NCBI GenBank assembly: GCA_021793405.1
Contig: JAJYSV010000012.1
Coordinates: forward strand, 16,679 to 80,678
Direction: 5' to 3'
Origin: Acidobacteriota bacterium
GTDB lineage: Bacteria > Acidobacteriota > Terriglobia > Terriglobales > Acidobacteriaceae
DNA: 64,000 bases
Below the pieces are notes generated by a model, which searched no databases, was not told the DNA's origin, and worked only from the letters and a program-made list of their open reading frames with translations. The translations under genes were made by a program, and so were the position numbers. Shown here in pieces: positions 29,329 through 39,427 of the stretch (its first letter is position 1; each line of letters opens with the position of its first letter).

Positions 29329-30912
29329 CTATTTTGTTTTGGACATTGCCAATCGGGCATAAATTACCTGTGCTCTCTTGAAGGTAGCGATTATCGCCTG
29401 CTGGTCCGCAATAGTCCTGAACCCAGCAAGGTTCTGGTAAAATGTAACCTCCTGCTGCATTAACCTCATCATGTATTTCGCATCTTCTGGAACAATTCCA
29501 GGATCGTCGCCTACTCGGACATAGACGGGGCTGGTATGCGCAAAGTGCACCGTTTCTGTCGGTTTTTCAAATGCGCGAGCCACAAACCACCCAGTATGAT
29601 TGATTGGGATTGTGATATCCGCGCTCAGCTTGTGAACATCCGGCGGGGCTATGACCTGCTTCACTATCCTCCCCTTCCAGAGGATCTCTAAGCGGGCAAT
29701 TGGGCCTAAAGAATATACTTCCGAATACACTCTTACAAGCCGGGTGGTGTTGCGCGCATCCGTGAAAAATTGAACTGTATCACCGGGTTCATGGCCATTC
29801 ACAGTCAGGAAAAGCATTGGTCCATTGGTGGCAAAGCTATGACCCGCTTTGAGGGCATGGAACCACCCATTGTAACTGAACGTACCGGGAAGGTACACAT
29901 ATACTCGGTTGTAGCCCAAAGGGCTTGGCTTGACTCCTGAGGCCGTACCTGCCGAAACCGCTAGTTTGAAGCCGCAGTTGAGAAGCCTGTAATAAACGTC
30001 CATAGCCCAGTACATCCTGCCGCCGGGAGTACTGTACACAGCCTTGTTCTGGGAGATTGTTCCTCCCCCCAATTCGACGCCATACGGACTGAAGCTGTTA
30101 TAGACAAGGCCGATCGAATCTACTTGGTGCAATGCCACAAGCGCCGCACCGTCCCGCCAAGTAATTTTCTCGGCATCAACATAGCCACCTTGCTTGTGGG
30201 TCTGTGTAGTAAATGTTGTGTTGGGCGGCGCTAATCCGTAACCGTAGAACTCGATCGGCTTCTGCAGGCCGAGTAAGTCGATCGCACCCGGCCCCTCTCC
30301 GTTGCGCTCAATCTCCGAGTCGTAGATAGAATAAACATGGGTTGCATCTACACGGCGAATGGCTGACATATTCGCCGGAGGCTGCAGTGATATAGTTCTG
30401 GATATAAATACCCAGTTCGTTATAGTAGGAGCAAGGTTTAGATCTTCCGACAAAAGAATCTCCGGCATTTCTCTCCAATTGCGATGGTTGTGCAAATCAC
30501 CGGAGTACCACCCTCGTGCATTCATATTGAACCAACGGCTGAGTTCGGCCTTTTCGCGGAGAATCTCACCACCTTTGATTGTAAGTTGGCGTAAATATGG
30601 GCGATATTCCGTGCCTCGCTCTATTCGCAGAGTATAAGTGCCAGGCGGAAGTTCGATTTCAAAGCTTCCAGCATCGATGAAATCCGATTCGGGAGGTTTC
30701 ACGTACGTAATTGCACCTGAGGGTGTCCACCCGTGACCACTGGCGTCGGTGAGATAACACCGTGCATCCACCTTACGCCCTGTTGCTTGATCGATAGTCG
30801 TAACTAGGAGATGACCCCATATCTGATTGCGCAGGCGAACGGCGCGCTGCGCCGATGTATTTGAGGCAGAAAAGCAAACAAGAACCGCTGCGAGAAATGT
30901 CCATTTCTTCAT
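29329..30912 (-). CDS. Exported CehA/McbA-type PHP-like metallohydrolase
   Basis: 527 residues with a Sec signal peptide (to about residue 22, ending TSAQ). A beta-rich N-terminal domain (residues 30-115, LPPGTYTLRIERG) is followed by GWYSGDLHNH, with H141 and H143 as a probable metal pair, as in the CehA/McbA family of PHP-like hydrolases. Later blocks are VALHQVDS, KLAVSAGTASGVKP and HALKAGHSFATNGPM. The family is named after carbamate hydrolases, but most members have no known substrate. It sits upstream of the broken sulfatase on the same strand (212-base gap), so a polymer-degradation setting is possible. Confidence 0.78.
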   Translation of the reverse strand: MKKWTFLAAVLVCFSASNTSAQRAVRLRNQIWGHLLVTTIDQATGRKVDARCYLTDASGHGWTPSGAITYVKPPESDFIDAGSFEIELPPGTYTLRIERGTEYRPYLRQLTIKGGEILREKAELSRWFNMNARGWYSGDLHNHRNWREMPEILLSEDLNLAPTITNWVFISRTISLQPPANMSAIRRVDATHVYSIYDSEIERNGEGPGAIDLLGLQKPIEFYGYGLAPPNTTFTTQTHKQGGYVDAEKITWRDGAALVALHQVDSIGLVYNSFSPYGVELGGGTISQNKAVYSTPGGRMYWAMDVYYRLLNCGFKLAVSAGTASGVKPSPLGYNRVYVYLPGTFSYNGWFHALKAGHSFATNGPMLFLTVNGHEPGDTVQFFTDARNTTRLVRVYSEVYSLGPIARLEILWKGRIVKQVIAPPDVHKLSADITIPINHTGWFVARAFEKPTETVHFAHTSPVYVRVGDDPGIVPEDAKYMMRLMQQEVTFYQNLAGFRTIADQQAIIATFKRAQVIYARLAMSKTK

Positions 30913-31363
30913 CGAATCCTCCGGTTATGAACAAACAGGCAGGTGAGTGATCGAACGACTACATTAGACTCTCATAAAGAAAAGAATTGGAATTAACCCT
31001 GTAAAATTTTGTCCACATAGACAGTCCAAACTACTCACTAAATCCGAGAGACTCCATCGGGAGGAATTCCCAATTGATTCGGAGTGATGTTCGGCTGCCA
31101 ATTAATACTTAACTTCGCTTCGGGGATGGGGTATGAAACTTGCGCTATTCGTATCGAATTAAACTCATAGATTTCTGGAAGTGGCTCCTTTGAAGCGAAA
31201 TGCGATGCCCGAGCCCAGGATCAGATGCAATGGATAAGTCCAAACTTCAAGACCGCTGTCAGCATACCCATCCATCAGCGCGCGCCGGCCGTCGTCGGCG
31301 CGCGCGATTGCGGTGCGAAGGCCGGACCAGCCCCGATGCAGCGGATAGAAGAGAGATCCTCCC
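30913..31363. other. 451-base intergenic region
   Basis: Upstream region of the metallohydrolase gene and downstream region of the GH31 gene. No intact gene. A short decayed frame on the minus strand at 31165-31281 is listed separately. No terminator hairpin with a T-tract was seen. Confidence 0.5.
31165..31281 (-). pseudogene. Possible fragment of a glycogen-debranching-like protein
   Basis: A minus-strand frame gives GYADSGLEVWTYPLHLILGS then GIAFRFKGAT before a stop. This resembles the N-terminal beta-sandwich opening of amylo-alpha-1,6-glucosidase-like proteins, where a GLE-W-YP-L pattern is common. Only about 35 residues match and no start or catalytic part follows. It may be chance; the call is weak. 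Confidence 0.25.
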
Positions 31364-34243
31364 TTATTTTGCAGAACTTTGCGCAAGTGAGGAGGTGCTC
31401 ACATCCTGCAACTGCGCGGTTCCGCGGGCAACTTCGCTCTGATAACTTGCCAGGTGCGCCGTGATCGAATGCTGCCAGTTCTCGCCAAGAATTTTGGCAA
31501 TCTTCGTTTTATCCTCGGGAGTGATTGCGTCTTTCATCTTGTACACCGCTTCGACCGCCTTGGGGAGTTCCTGATGAAAGTGCGTGAGCTCCTGCGAAGC
31601 AGTCTCCGGATGATAGGTCAAGCGGTCACCGGTCTGCATGACATCGACCAGCGAATCGGGCGACCATGCCAGCGGAAACGTTTGGTTTAGCGTGTCATAA
31701 GCCTCGCGCAAACGCGTCATATCTCCCGCGAAACCGTCCAACTCCGCGCGTCGGCGAATCAGAGCCATCGGTCGCTCCACATGGATCACGACTGGCTCGG
31801 CCGTGGAAATGCTTGGCAATGTGATGACCGTGGTCAAGGTGTTCCCTTCAAAATGCCATCCGGTAGCTCCGCTTACAGTCATGTACTTAAGCGCCATGCC
31901 ATTTGCAGTTACCGACGCGGGTGGCCAGTCTCCAGGGAGCCGAAGTTCGTATGCACGAGCGTGCAACATTCCAGGGTAGCTGCCGCGCACAGGATCCACG
32001 GTGACGATCGTGTCCCCATCTCTCTGCCGCGCATGGATCGTGGTCCACGCGGCCTCATTCTGCTGGTATCCACGCCCGTTATCTCCTGCGTCCTCATACA
32101 CCGTGTACTGCGAGGAGCTTCCGGGAGGTTGCGGAAACACCGTCAGGATCAAAGGGTCCACAGGCTTTTCGCCGATGTAGCTCATCGGCGGGGCCATGGG
32201 AACAATGGCGCCTTCCGGCACATACACGGGAATTTGAGAGATGGAGAATTTGCGCTCAACTTGTATCGGTCCAGTGAAGTGCCTGCCTGTTTCCCATTCA
32301 ATCCAGTTTCCCTTGGGTAGCCAGATCGACTCTGTCGCCAATTGCGACACGGAATCCACTGGAGTGGTTACAGGGGCAACCAGCATCTCCCTGCCAAATT
32401 GATATTCATTTTTCGAGTTGTATGCCTCAGCGGCTTCCGGCCAGTTGTAATAGAGCGGCCGCAAAAATGCCACGCCAGTGTCATAGGTGCGGCGGGCTTC
32501 CGTATAGATGTATGGGACCAGCGCATATCTCAGTTGGAAAGTATTCCGCATTATGCCCGAATACGGCTCGGGATATGCCCAGATGCGACGCTCGGCTTCA
32601 GGATTTTTGGTGGTATGCGTGCGCAAAACTGGAGCAAATGCTCCAAACTGTACCCAACGCGTGTACAGCTCCGGATCGACCGCGCCAGGCATGTGGCCCC
32701 CGATGTCATGGCTCCAATAGGCATACCCGACGTTGGCCGCAGTCGCTGTAAACCAGGGCTGGAAAGCCAGCGAGGACCAAACCGAAATAGTGTCGCCCGA
32801 GAAGCCAATCTGATACCGATGTTCCCCCAGGCCGCCCCAGCGATTTAACATGAGCGGTCGCTTTCCCTCGCGCGCCTGGTCACTGAAGAAAACGTAGCCG
32901 AGCCAGAACGTCGGGTTTACGTTAGGGATCTTTGTATAGTTCTGCTGTTGCCAGTCCAGCCACCAAAAATTGACTCCCTGTTTTTCCAGCGGGTGCAGCA
33001 CAATATCAAAATAGTTGTCGGCAAATTTCCTGTTCGTAATATCGAAAGGCACATATTTCTCGGTCGCCGGATCGATGCCCATGGCGCGTGCCATCTGCGG
33101 ATAACTTGTTTCCCATGGCTCAATGCCGCCCGCAGGATGGAGGTTCAGCGTCACCTTCAGTCCTTCCCGATGAATGTTATTCAGGAATGCCGCGGGGTCC
33201 GGGAACAACAGTTTGTTCCAACCGTAGCCAGTCCATCCCAGAGGCTGACCGGACTGGTCCTTTTTCGTGCTCCACCAGCTCTGTCGGAACGTTGGATGCC
33301 AGCCCATATCGATCACCAGCACGTTCAACGGGGTGTCGTTTTGGTGAAAACCTCGAACGAGGTTATTGAGTTCCTGGTCCGTGTACGCCCAATAGCGGGA
33401 CCACCACGTACCGAAGACGAAGCGGGGCGGCAGCGGAATCCGGCCCGCAACCTTTACGAAGTCGCCCAGCGCCTGTCTGTAGCGGTGCCCGTAGCCGAAA
33501 AAATACCAATCCTGATGGTCGCCTGTAGGCCGCGGGATTACCCATGGCCACGGGCTGTTTTCTCCTTGTTTGAACTGGAAATCTGTGGAATCGAATAGCG
33601 GACGATTGGAATCGTCAACCACCACCCAACCCTGTCGCGAAACCAGACCCTGGCCGATCGGCTCCTTGGTCTGATTGCCCCGCGCGCCATCCAGCGTGCG
33701 TGTCGTGCCTTGAAGGTTTCCCGTGTCCGGCGTACCCGGATGCCACATCACCTGTCTCCCATCCAACCGGAAACTTACCTGGAGATCGTTCGGCGTGAAC
33801 TTCCCATTACCACCCGGCGCAAGCGTGTAGAGGAGTGTCAACTGGTCCGTTTTCAGAGTCAGTCTTTGGCCACGGACGCTCTGCGCAACCATGTGTGTAA
33901 AAGTCGGCACCGGCATGTTCCGGTTCAGAAAAACGAACGTGGCGTGATCTTCAAATTTTCCATCCGCTGCCCACTCCATGCGGATCATGCTCGGAGTCAA
34001 TACCGTAAATCGGGCATTGCCGAGAATCACGACCGCCTTGGGATTCGCGACTGGATCGTACAGTCCGGCAGGATGTGTTTCTGCCGAAGAGAAATTCGAT
34101 TGCTGGCCAGCCGGAGAGGGATTCGTCTGTCCCTGGCTTTTCAACGAGCAGAGGCCAAGACACAACAAGAGCGCGGGTAGGATGTATGTTTGGAGGTGAC
34201 ATTGAAGCTGCGTATTTCGAGTACTTCGAGGGATGGATGTCAT
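31364..34243 (-). CDS. Secreted GH31 alpha-glycosidase with DUF5110 domain
   Basis: 959 residues; a long signal region (hydrophobic YILPALLLCLGLCSL at about 19-33). An N-terminal galactose-mutarotase-like beta domain leads into a GH31 barrel with FVFGTWWSRYWAYTDQEL, VLVIDMGWHP, the nucleophile Asp in WWLDWQQ near residue 428 and the acid/base Asp in GFSGDT near residue 482. SHDIGGH, the beta-sandwich and a DUF5110 domain follow (PPGSSSQYTVYEDAGDNGRG). The last 130 residues are an extra helical tail ending in Ser/Ala-rich sequence. GH31 enzymes release alpha-glucose or alpha-xylose from oligosaccharides; the precise substrate is open. It is divergent from the M61 peptidase gene. Confidence 0.92.
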   Translation of the reverse strand: MTSIPRSTRNTQLQCHLQTYILPALLLCLGLCSLKSQGQTNPSPAGQQSNFSSAETHPAGLYDPVANPKAVVILGNARFTVLTPSMIRMEWAADGKFEDHATFVFLNRNMPVPTFTHMVAQSVRGQRLTLKTDQLTLLYTLAPGGNGKFTPNDLQVSFRLDGRQVMWHPGTPDTGNLQGTTRTLDGARGNQTKEPIGQGLVSRQGWVVVDDSNRPLFDSTDFQFKQGENSPWPWVIPRPTGDHQDWYFFGYGHRYRQALGDFVKVAGRIPLPPRFVFGTWWSRYWAYTDQELNNLVRGFHQNDTPLNVLVIDMGWHPTFRQSWWSTKKDQSGQPLGWTGYGWNKLLFPDPAAFLNNIHREGLKVTLNLHPAGGIEPWETSYPQMARAMGIDPATEKYVPFDITNRKFADNYFDIVLHPLEKQGVNFWWLDWQQQNYTKIPNVNPTFWLGYVFFSDQAREGKRPLMLNRWGGLGEHRYQIGFSGDTISVWSSLAFQPWFTATAANVGYAYWSHDIGGHMPGAVDPELYTRWVQFGAFAPVLRTHTTKNPEAERRIWAYPEPYSGIMRNTFQLRYALVPYIYTEARRTYDTGVAFLRPLYYNWPEAAEAYNSKNEYQFGREMLVAPVTTPVDSVSQLATESIWLPKGNWIEWETGRHFTGPIQVERKFSISQIPVYVPEGAIVPMAPPMSYIGEKPVDPLILTVFPQPPGSSSQYTVYEDAGDNGRGYQQNEAAWTTIHARQRDGDTIVTVDPVRGSYPGMLHARAYELRLPGDWPPASVTANGMALKYMTVSGATGWHFEGNTLTTVITLPSISTAEPVVIHVERPMALIRRRAELDGFAGDMTRLREAYDTLNQTFPLAWSPDSLVDVMQTGDRLTYHPETASQELTHFHQELPKAVEAVYKMKDAITPEDKTKIAKILGENWQHSITAHLASYQSEVARGTAQLQDVSTSSLAQSSAK

Positions 34244-34407
34244 CGGCCACCCGAGTATAACTCAGCCGAAGACAGCATTGTTCGTAGTCACGATTGCCTG
34301 CTGCGCGACCAAACCAGGCGAATATTTTTTGAAGCTGCTGGCTCGAATCAGAATGTCGGCGAGCCGTGCGCGGCATTCCCACTCCCATAGGATTTACACT
34401 CATTGTC

Positions 34408-36384
34408 ATGATGCGTTTCCCTTCCCTGGTGCTGTTGGCCTCTGGTTTCTTCGCCTCCTGCGCTCTGGCACAGACAGCGCATCAGCCGCAACCGGAGCCT
34501 GTCCCGATGCCGCCGCCCATAGTGGCGCCGATTGACAAACCATATATAGGTCCGATCCGCCTGACAGTCGACCTAAGCAATAATGTGGACCGGGTCGAGA
34601 AGGTGCATGAAGAGATTCCGGTCGTGCCTGGCGCCAAACAGATGGTGCTGCTCTATCCGGAATGGATTCCGGGCGATCATGAGCCCGCGGGACCCATTGA
34701 GAGCCTGGCTGGCATCGTCACTACCGTGGACGGAAAGCGCGTGCAGTGGGTGCGCGACCGCGTCAACATATACGCGTTCCACGTTCCACTCGGAGAGAGT
34801 GCGAAGACCATCGGTCTGGATTTCGATTACCTGTCTCCAATTAAGCCCAGCGCAGGACGTATCGAGATTTCAAATGCCATCGCCGATCTCGAATGGAACG
34901 AGGTCGTGATGTACCCCGCAGGGTATTTCTCGCGCGACATTCCCGTCGACACCGCACTGAAGTTGCCGAGCGGGTGGAAATACGCCACAGCACTTGAAAC
35001 CACCTCCACTCAGGGTGACACGATCCAGTTCGAGCGGACGCCGCTCAACACCCTGCTGGACTCTCCGCTGTACGCGGGCCTTTACTATAGTCGCGTCGAT
35101 CTCTCCCCAACTTCAACTGACATCGTGCATCTGAACATCTTTGCCGATGCGCCAGAAGACCTTAAGATGACCCCGGAGGAACTTGCCGAGCATAAGAATC
35201 TCGTCATGGAGGCTGACAAGCTCTACGGCTCGCACCATTACAAGCACTATGACTTCCTGCTGCTGCTCAGCGACAAGGTAGGAGGAGTTGGACTGGAGCA
35301 CCACCAGTCGAGCGAGGATGGCCTGCACGCAAACTACCTGTCTGATTGGCCTCACGGCATTACGGACCGGGACCTGTTGGCGCACGAATACACACACTCG
35401 TGGAACGGGAAATTTCGCCGGCCGGCCGACCTCTGGACGCCGAATTTCAACGTGCCCATGCGCGACGACCTGCTCTGGGTCTACGAGGGCATGACGCAGT
35501 ACTGGGGCAACGTACTGACCGCGCGGGCAGGTATGCGGACGCCAGAGCATACGCGTGACCTCTTCGCCCGCGTGGCCGCAAACTTTGCCGTCAATCCCGG
35601 TCGCGACTGGCGTCCGCTTGTCGATACTACCAACCAGCCCATCATCTCGGAGCGCCGTCCGGTCAGCTGGGTCAGCTATCAGCGGCCGGAAGACTATTAC
35701 ACTGAAGGTGAGCTAATTTGGCTGGATGCGGATACAAAGATTCGCGAGCTGACTGGCGGCAAGAAATCGCTCGACGATTTCTGCAAGAAATTTCTCGGCG
35801 TCTATAACGGAAGCATGATCACCGACCAGTACACACTCGCCGATGTGGTGAACGACCTGAATGACGTCGCTCCCTACGACTGGAAGTCGTTCTTTCAGAA
35901 ACGGGTCTACGACCTGCACCCTCCAGTCCCCATGAACGGGTTTACGCAGGGCGGCTACAAACTCGTCTACACGGACCAGCCGATTGAGTGGATCGAGAAA
36001 GAGCAAGCAATGCGCGGGTATGCGGATTTCTCCACTTCCCTGGGCATTTCGATGGGTTCGCGCCGCGGGCACGCCCCCTCCGGCATCATCTCCAACGTGT
36101 GGTGGGGCAGCCCCGCATTCAAGGCGGGCGTCACACCTAATATGGAAATCATATCGGTGAACGGTACGGCCTTTACAGCCAAGGTGCTCAAGGATGCGAT
36201 CCTGGCGGCGGAAACGGATAAGAAACCGCTGCAGTTACAATTTCGCGACGGCAAGCAATTCAAAACGATCGCCATACCGTACTATGACGGCATGCGCTAT
36301 CCGTCGCTCCAGCGTGTCGACGGCAATCCCGACCGGCTGGACGACATTCTCGCCCCCAGCAAGAGCCCGCTCCCGGCCATGTAA
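34408..36384 (+). CDS. Exported M61-family metallopeptidase with PDZ domain
   Basis: 658 residues from the ATG at 34408 (another in-frame ATG lies at 34411; the frame is open to 34366, but a signal peptide FPSLVLLASGFFASCALAQ directly follows 34411). The Pro-rich mature N-terminus leads to a beta domain and a zinc site H326-E-Y-T-H330 with E360 in YEGMTQYWG as third ligand, in the context typical of glycyl aminopeptidases of clan MA. A C-terminal PDZ domain (SGIISNVWWGSPAFKAGV, ISVNGTAF) follows. It should cleave peptides in the periplasm. It is divergent from the GH31 gene; no operon partner. Confidence 0.9.
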   Translation: MMRFPSLVLLASGFFASCALAQTAHQPQPEPVPMPPPIVAPIDKPYIGPIRLTVDLSNNVDRVEKVHEEIPVVPGAKQMVLLYPEWIPGDHEPAGPIESLAGIVTTVDGKRVQWVRDRVNIYAFHVPLGESAKTIGLDFDYLSPIKPSAGRIEISNAIADLEWNEVVMYPAGYFSRDIPVDTALKLPSGWKYATALETTSTQGDTIQFERTPLNTLLDSPLYAGLYYSRVDLSPTSTDIVHLNIFADAPEDLKMTPEELAEHKNLVMEADKLYGSHHYKHYDFLLLLSDKVGGVGLEHHQSSEDGLHANYLSDWPHGITDRDLLAHEYTHSWNGKFRRPADLWTPNFNVPMRDDLLWVYEGMTQYWGNVLTARAGMRTPEHTRDLFARVAANFAVNPGRDWRPLVDTTNQPIISERRPVSWVSYQRPEDYYTEGELIWLDADTKIRELTGGKKSLDDFCKKFLGVYNGSMITDQYTLADVVNDLNDVAPYDWKSFFQKRVYDLHPPVPMNGFTQGGYKLVYTDQPIEWIEKEQAMRGYADFSTSLGISMGSRRGHAPSGIISNVWWGSPAFKAGVTPNMEIISVNGTAFTAKVLKDAILAAETDKKPLQLQFRDGKQFKTIAIPYYDGMRYPSLQRVDGNPDRLDDILAPSKSPLPAM

Positions 36385-36759
36385 TGGATCCGGCACGCGC
36401 CAGACCTTCTTGAGTTTTTGGCAAGGGTGCGAAGCGTGTCTGTGCGAGAGTGAACTTGCTGCTGAAGGGGACAGGCGCCGATGTAATTGACAAGCAGGGA
36501 GTCCATGGCATCCCAACGCCAAAGCCCAGATTTGTGACTGATGGTGCGCACACGGTCTAGCCGGATGATTAGGGGGTCGGGTCGCCCGCGGATAGCTGAC
36601 GAGTGACCTTGAGAGCCTGTTCGAACATAATGGACCAGAGCATCGAAGTAGCCTTCATCCCGGAAGCCGACAGCGGTGGAGAAACAAGCAGCACTTTCAC
36701 AATAAGACACCATCAGTTCTGCGAGACCTGCGTTCGCGAGGGCACATTTTTCTTGTCCT
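36385..36759. other. 375-base region after the M61 gene without a recognisable gene
   Basis: No frame with a family match, and no terminator hairpin seen after the M61 stop. It leads into the STAS-like remnant. Confidence 0.45.
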
Positions 36760-36958
36760 GGAGGAAGCCATGCTGGTCGTGGATTCCTGCCGTATCGGGA
36801 GCAATTGTGGATGCGCTGAGACAAGCCGCGCAACGAGGCGGGGATGCGAAGCTGGTCGACCCTTCGCCATCAAGACGTTGAAGATGGTCGGCATTCTGAA
36901 TATGTTTACGGTGTATCCATCTGAAGCCAGCGCCGTAGCTGCCTGCGGCGGTTTAGCC
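36760..36958 (+). pseudogene. Decayed STAS-domain (anti-sigma factor antagonist) gene
   Basis: Three frames in succession carry the parts of one STAS domain: MLVVDSC in one, then SGAIVDALRQAAQRGGDAKL followed by VDPSPS in the next, then LKMVGILNMFTVYPSEASAV in a third. The order (beta strand, SG-x-x helix with RGGDxKLV, then L-x-M-x-x-I-x-x-x-F-x-V-Y at the C-terminal helix) is that of anti-anti-sigma factors. At least two frameshifts (one at about 36870) and no start make it non-functional. It sits beside Ser/Thr kinase and PP2C genes, the usual partners in partner-switching control. Confidence 0.6.
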
Positions 36959-37013
36959 GCGGACGCGCGGACGCGCCCGGATCCTTCTCAGGATCGGGTC
37001 GGACACCCACTAT

Positions 37014-38043
37014 CTAACTGTGATGACGCGACAGAAGCAGCATCGCCACGAACAGAAGAATGGGAATCAGCGCCAGGGCTGAATACAAGAGCACATTGCG
37101 GGACACCGGCGACCGGGATTTCTTCCAATGGGTCAACTCGGCACGATCGGCAACACCGACCTGGTCCAGATGCTCCAGATCCAAAGCAAAAGCCTGGGCT
37201 GAGGGATAGCGATTTTTCGGCTCACGTTCGATGGCGCGATACAGCACCTTCTGCAGTTGAGGAGTGACGCTAGGCTCGGCGACGCGCGGCGGAAGAGGGT
37301 GGTTGATCAGGCGATCATTCATGACTGCCAACGGTGAAGGGCCGGTGAAAGGGGTTTTGCCGGACAACATTTCGTAGAGCATAATCCCCACCGCATATAA
37401 GTCCGATCGCGCATCGCCACGCTTGCCTTTGACCTGTTCTGGAGCGATGTAGTCCGGGGTGCCCAGCGCTTGCGTATATCCGGTGTAGGTCAGGCGCTTG
37501 GCGCCTTCGATCGAAGCGATACCGAAGTCGATCAGCTTAACATTGTCGTGATCGTCGACCATGATGTTTTCCGGCTTCAGATCGCGATGGACAACGCCGT
37601 GATTATGGATGTAATCGAGCGCCCGCAGGATTCCCAGCGTGATCTTGATGGCTCGCTCCGGGGCCAGCTTACCCTCTGCCGAGAGGATTTGGCGCAGAAG
37701 TCGGCCCTCGCACCATTCCATCACCATATAAATGCCGGAACGATGATCATCGGCGTAAATCTTCATCACATTGGGGTGGTTCAATGTAGTGCCGATCTCT
37801 TCTTCGCGCCTGAACCGATCGGCTCGAACCGGGTCCTGTTCGAGCGGCCATGTGGGGAATTTTGATGGCGACCTGGCGGCCATCACGCATGTCGATAGCG
37901 CGGTAAATAGAGGCCATGCCGCTGCCAGCCGCCGCCGATTCAATGCGGTAGTGGTCCAGTTCCTGGCCCGGCGAAACTTGCCTGGATCGCTGGGCTGGCC
38001 AAAGAGGACGTCCAGCATAATGACCTTCCGCGTGGAATGGCAT
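37014..38043 (-). pseudogene. Frameshifted Ser/Thr protein kinase carrying a PP2C gene start at its 5' end
   Basis: The N-lobe lies in one frame (from the ATG at 38043: GQELDHYRIESAAAGSGMAS, then GRQVAIKIPHMA with the catalytic Lys). The rest lies in another (LEQDPVRADRFRREEEIG, HRDLKPEN, DFG as LIDFGIAS, then a C-terminal membrane helix VLLYSALALIPILLFVAMLLL). Compared with the intact paralogue at 38228, one extra base at about 37846-37852 explains the break. In the second frame the 5' end also reads MLDVLFGQPSDPGK (from 38018), almost the same as the start of the PP2C at 41398, although a kinase follows. The kinase would be membrane-anchored with no extracytoplasmic sensor. Inactivation or an assembly error are both possible. 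Confidence 0.8.
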
Positions 38044-38227
38044 GGCAGACGGACAGAGGCGACGAATTGCGCCCTATTGTGGCAATTTTTGCCGACTAAT
38101 ACCCGATTACACTTCGGATAGAATCCCGGCAGCTAGAGTTCGTCACCGCCTCTGCGTAGAGTAATTATTGACCCTTAGCGTACTTATAAATTCTTTATAC
38201 ACACGCTGATACCATGAGGAGGATCAG

Positions 38228-39220
38228 ATGGAGAACGTAAGCCCGATGAGTCTTACTGCTTTTGAATCCGGCCAGGAATTCGACCACTACCGCATCGAAG
38301 CTGCGGTGGCCGAGAGCGGGATGGCTTCCATCTTTAGGGCAACCGATCTACTGAACGGACGCCAGGTCGCCATCAAGATTCCGCATTTTGCGATGGAGGC
38401 AGATCCAGCACTGTTTGACCGTTTCAAGCGCGAGGAGGAAATTGGAGTGGCGCTCGACCACCCCAATGTTATGAGAATCTTTTCCGACGACCAGCGCTCG
38501 CGGCCGTACATCGTCATGGAGTGGGTGAACGGTCGTCTACTGCGCCAGATATTGTCGGAGGAAGGCAAGTTGCCGACCGAGCGGGCAATCACGATCACGT
38601 TGGGAATCCTGAAGGCTCTTGATTATATCCATAAACACGGCGTGGTTCATCGCGACCTGAAGCCTGAGAACATCATGATCGACGACAAGGACAACATCAA
38701 GCTGATTGACTTTGGGATCGCTTCCAAAGAAGGCGCTAAGCGGCTGACCTATGCAGGCTTCACGCAGGCATTAGGGACTCCCAATTACATTTCCCCGGAA
38801 CAGGTCAAAGGCAAGCGCGGGGATGCGCGCTCGGACCTCTATTCAGTCGGGGTCATGCTCTATGAAATGCTCTCTGGCAAAACGCCCTTTTCCGGCCCGT
38901 CACCCCTGGCGGTTATGAATGACCGCCTGATCAACCATCCCTTGCCGCCGCGCGAGGCGGAGCCCAGTATCAGCCCGCAGTTGCAGGAAGTGCTCTACCG
39001 CGCCCTGGAGCGCGAGCCGCGGAACCGTTACCCGTCAGCCCATGCTTTTGCACTGGATCTGGAACATCTGGGTCAGGTTGGCGTGGCGGAACGGATTGAG
39101 TTGACGGATTGGAGACACCGCCGCTCCACCCGGTCACGGAAGGTCCTCTATTACGCGGCTCTCGCGTTGCTTCCGTTTCTCCTGTTCCTGATCATGGTGC
39201 TTCTAGCGCGCCATCGCTAG
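38228..39220 (+). CDS. Tail-anchored Ser/Thr protein kinase
   Basis: 330 residues, intact, with GAGGAGG just upstream of the ATG. A glycine-poor nucleotide loop (AVAESGMASIFRAT), K50 in VAIK, HRDLKPEN at 141-148, DFG Asp161, and a C-lobe (SDLYSVGVMLYEMLSGKTPF) make a complete Hanks-type kinase. The protein ends in one membrane helix (VLYYAALALLPFLLFLIMVLL) with only a few residues after it, so no extracytoplasmic sensor is possible. It is closely related along its whole length to the frameshifted kinase on the other strand, 184 bases away. A PP2C-type phosphatase 2.2 kb downstream is a plausible antagonist. Targets are unknown; the permease between them is a candidate by position only. Confidence 0.95.
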   Translation: MENVSPMSLTAFESGQEFDHYRIEAAVAESGMASIFRATDLLNGRQVAIKIPHFAMEADPALFDRFKREEEIGVALDHPNVMRIFSDDQRSRPYIVMEWVNGRLLRQILSEEGKLPTERAITITLGILKALDYIHKHGVVHRDLKPENIMIDDKDNIKLIDFGIASKEGAKRLTYAGFTQALGTPNYISPEQVKGKRGDARSDLYSVGVMLYEMLSGKTPFSGPSPLAVMNDRLINHPLPPREAEPSISPQLQEVLYRALEREPRNRYPSAHAFALDLEHLGQVGVAERIELTDWRHRRSTRSRKVLYYAALALLPFLLFLIMVLLARHR

Positions 39221-39427
39221 GCTTAAAACATTTTCTGACGCCAGTCTCGCCAAATCTTCATGAATTCCTCATAGGTATTTTGCGTTCATAGTAGGTATCC
39301 GGCAGACAAAACATTCCGCCGCTGATTCCAACCAGGATCCAATGGCATGGAATGGCCGAGGCGCATCTGGCCTGGCGACTCCACGGACAAGACTACTTGA
39401 GTATCTCGAACCACCAGGAGAATGATC

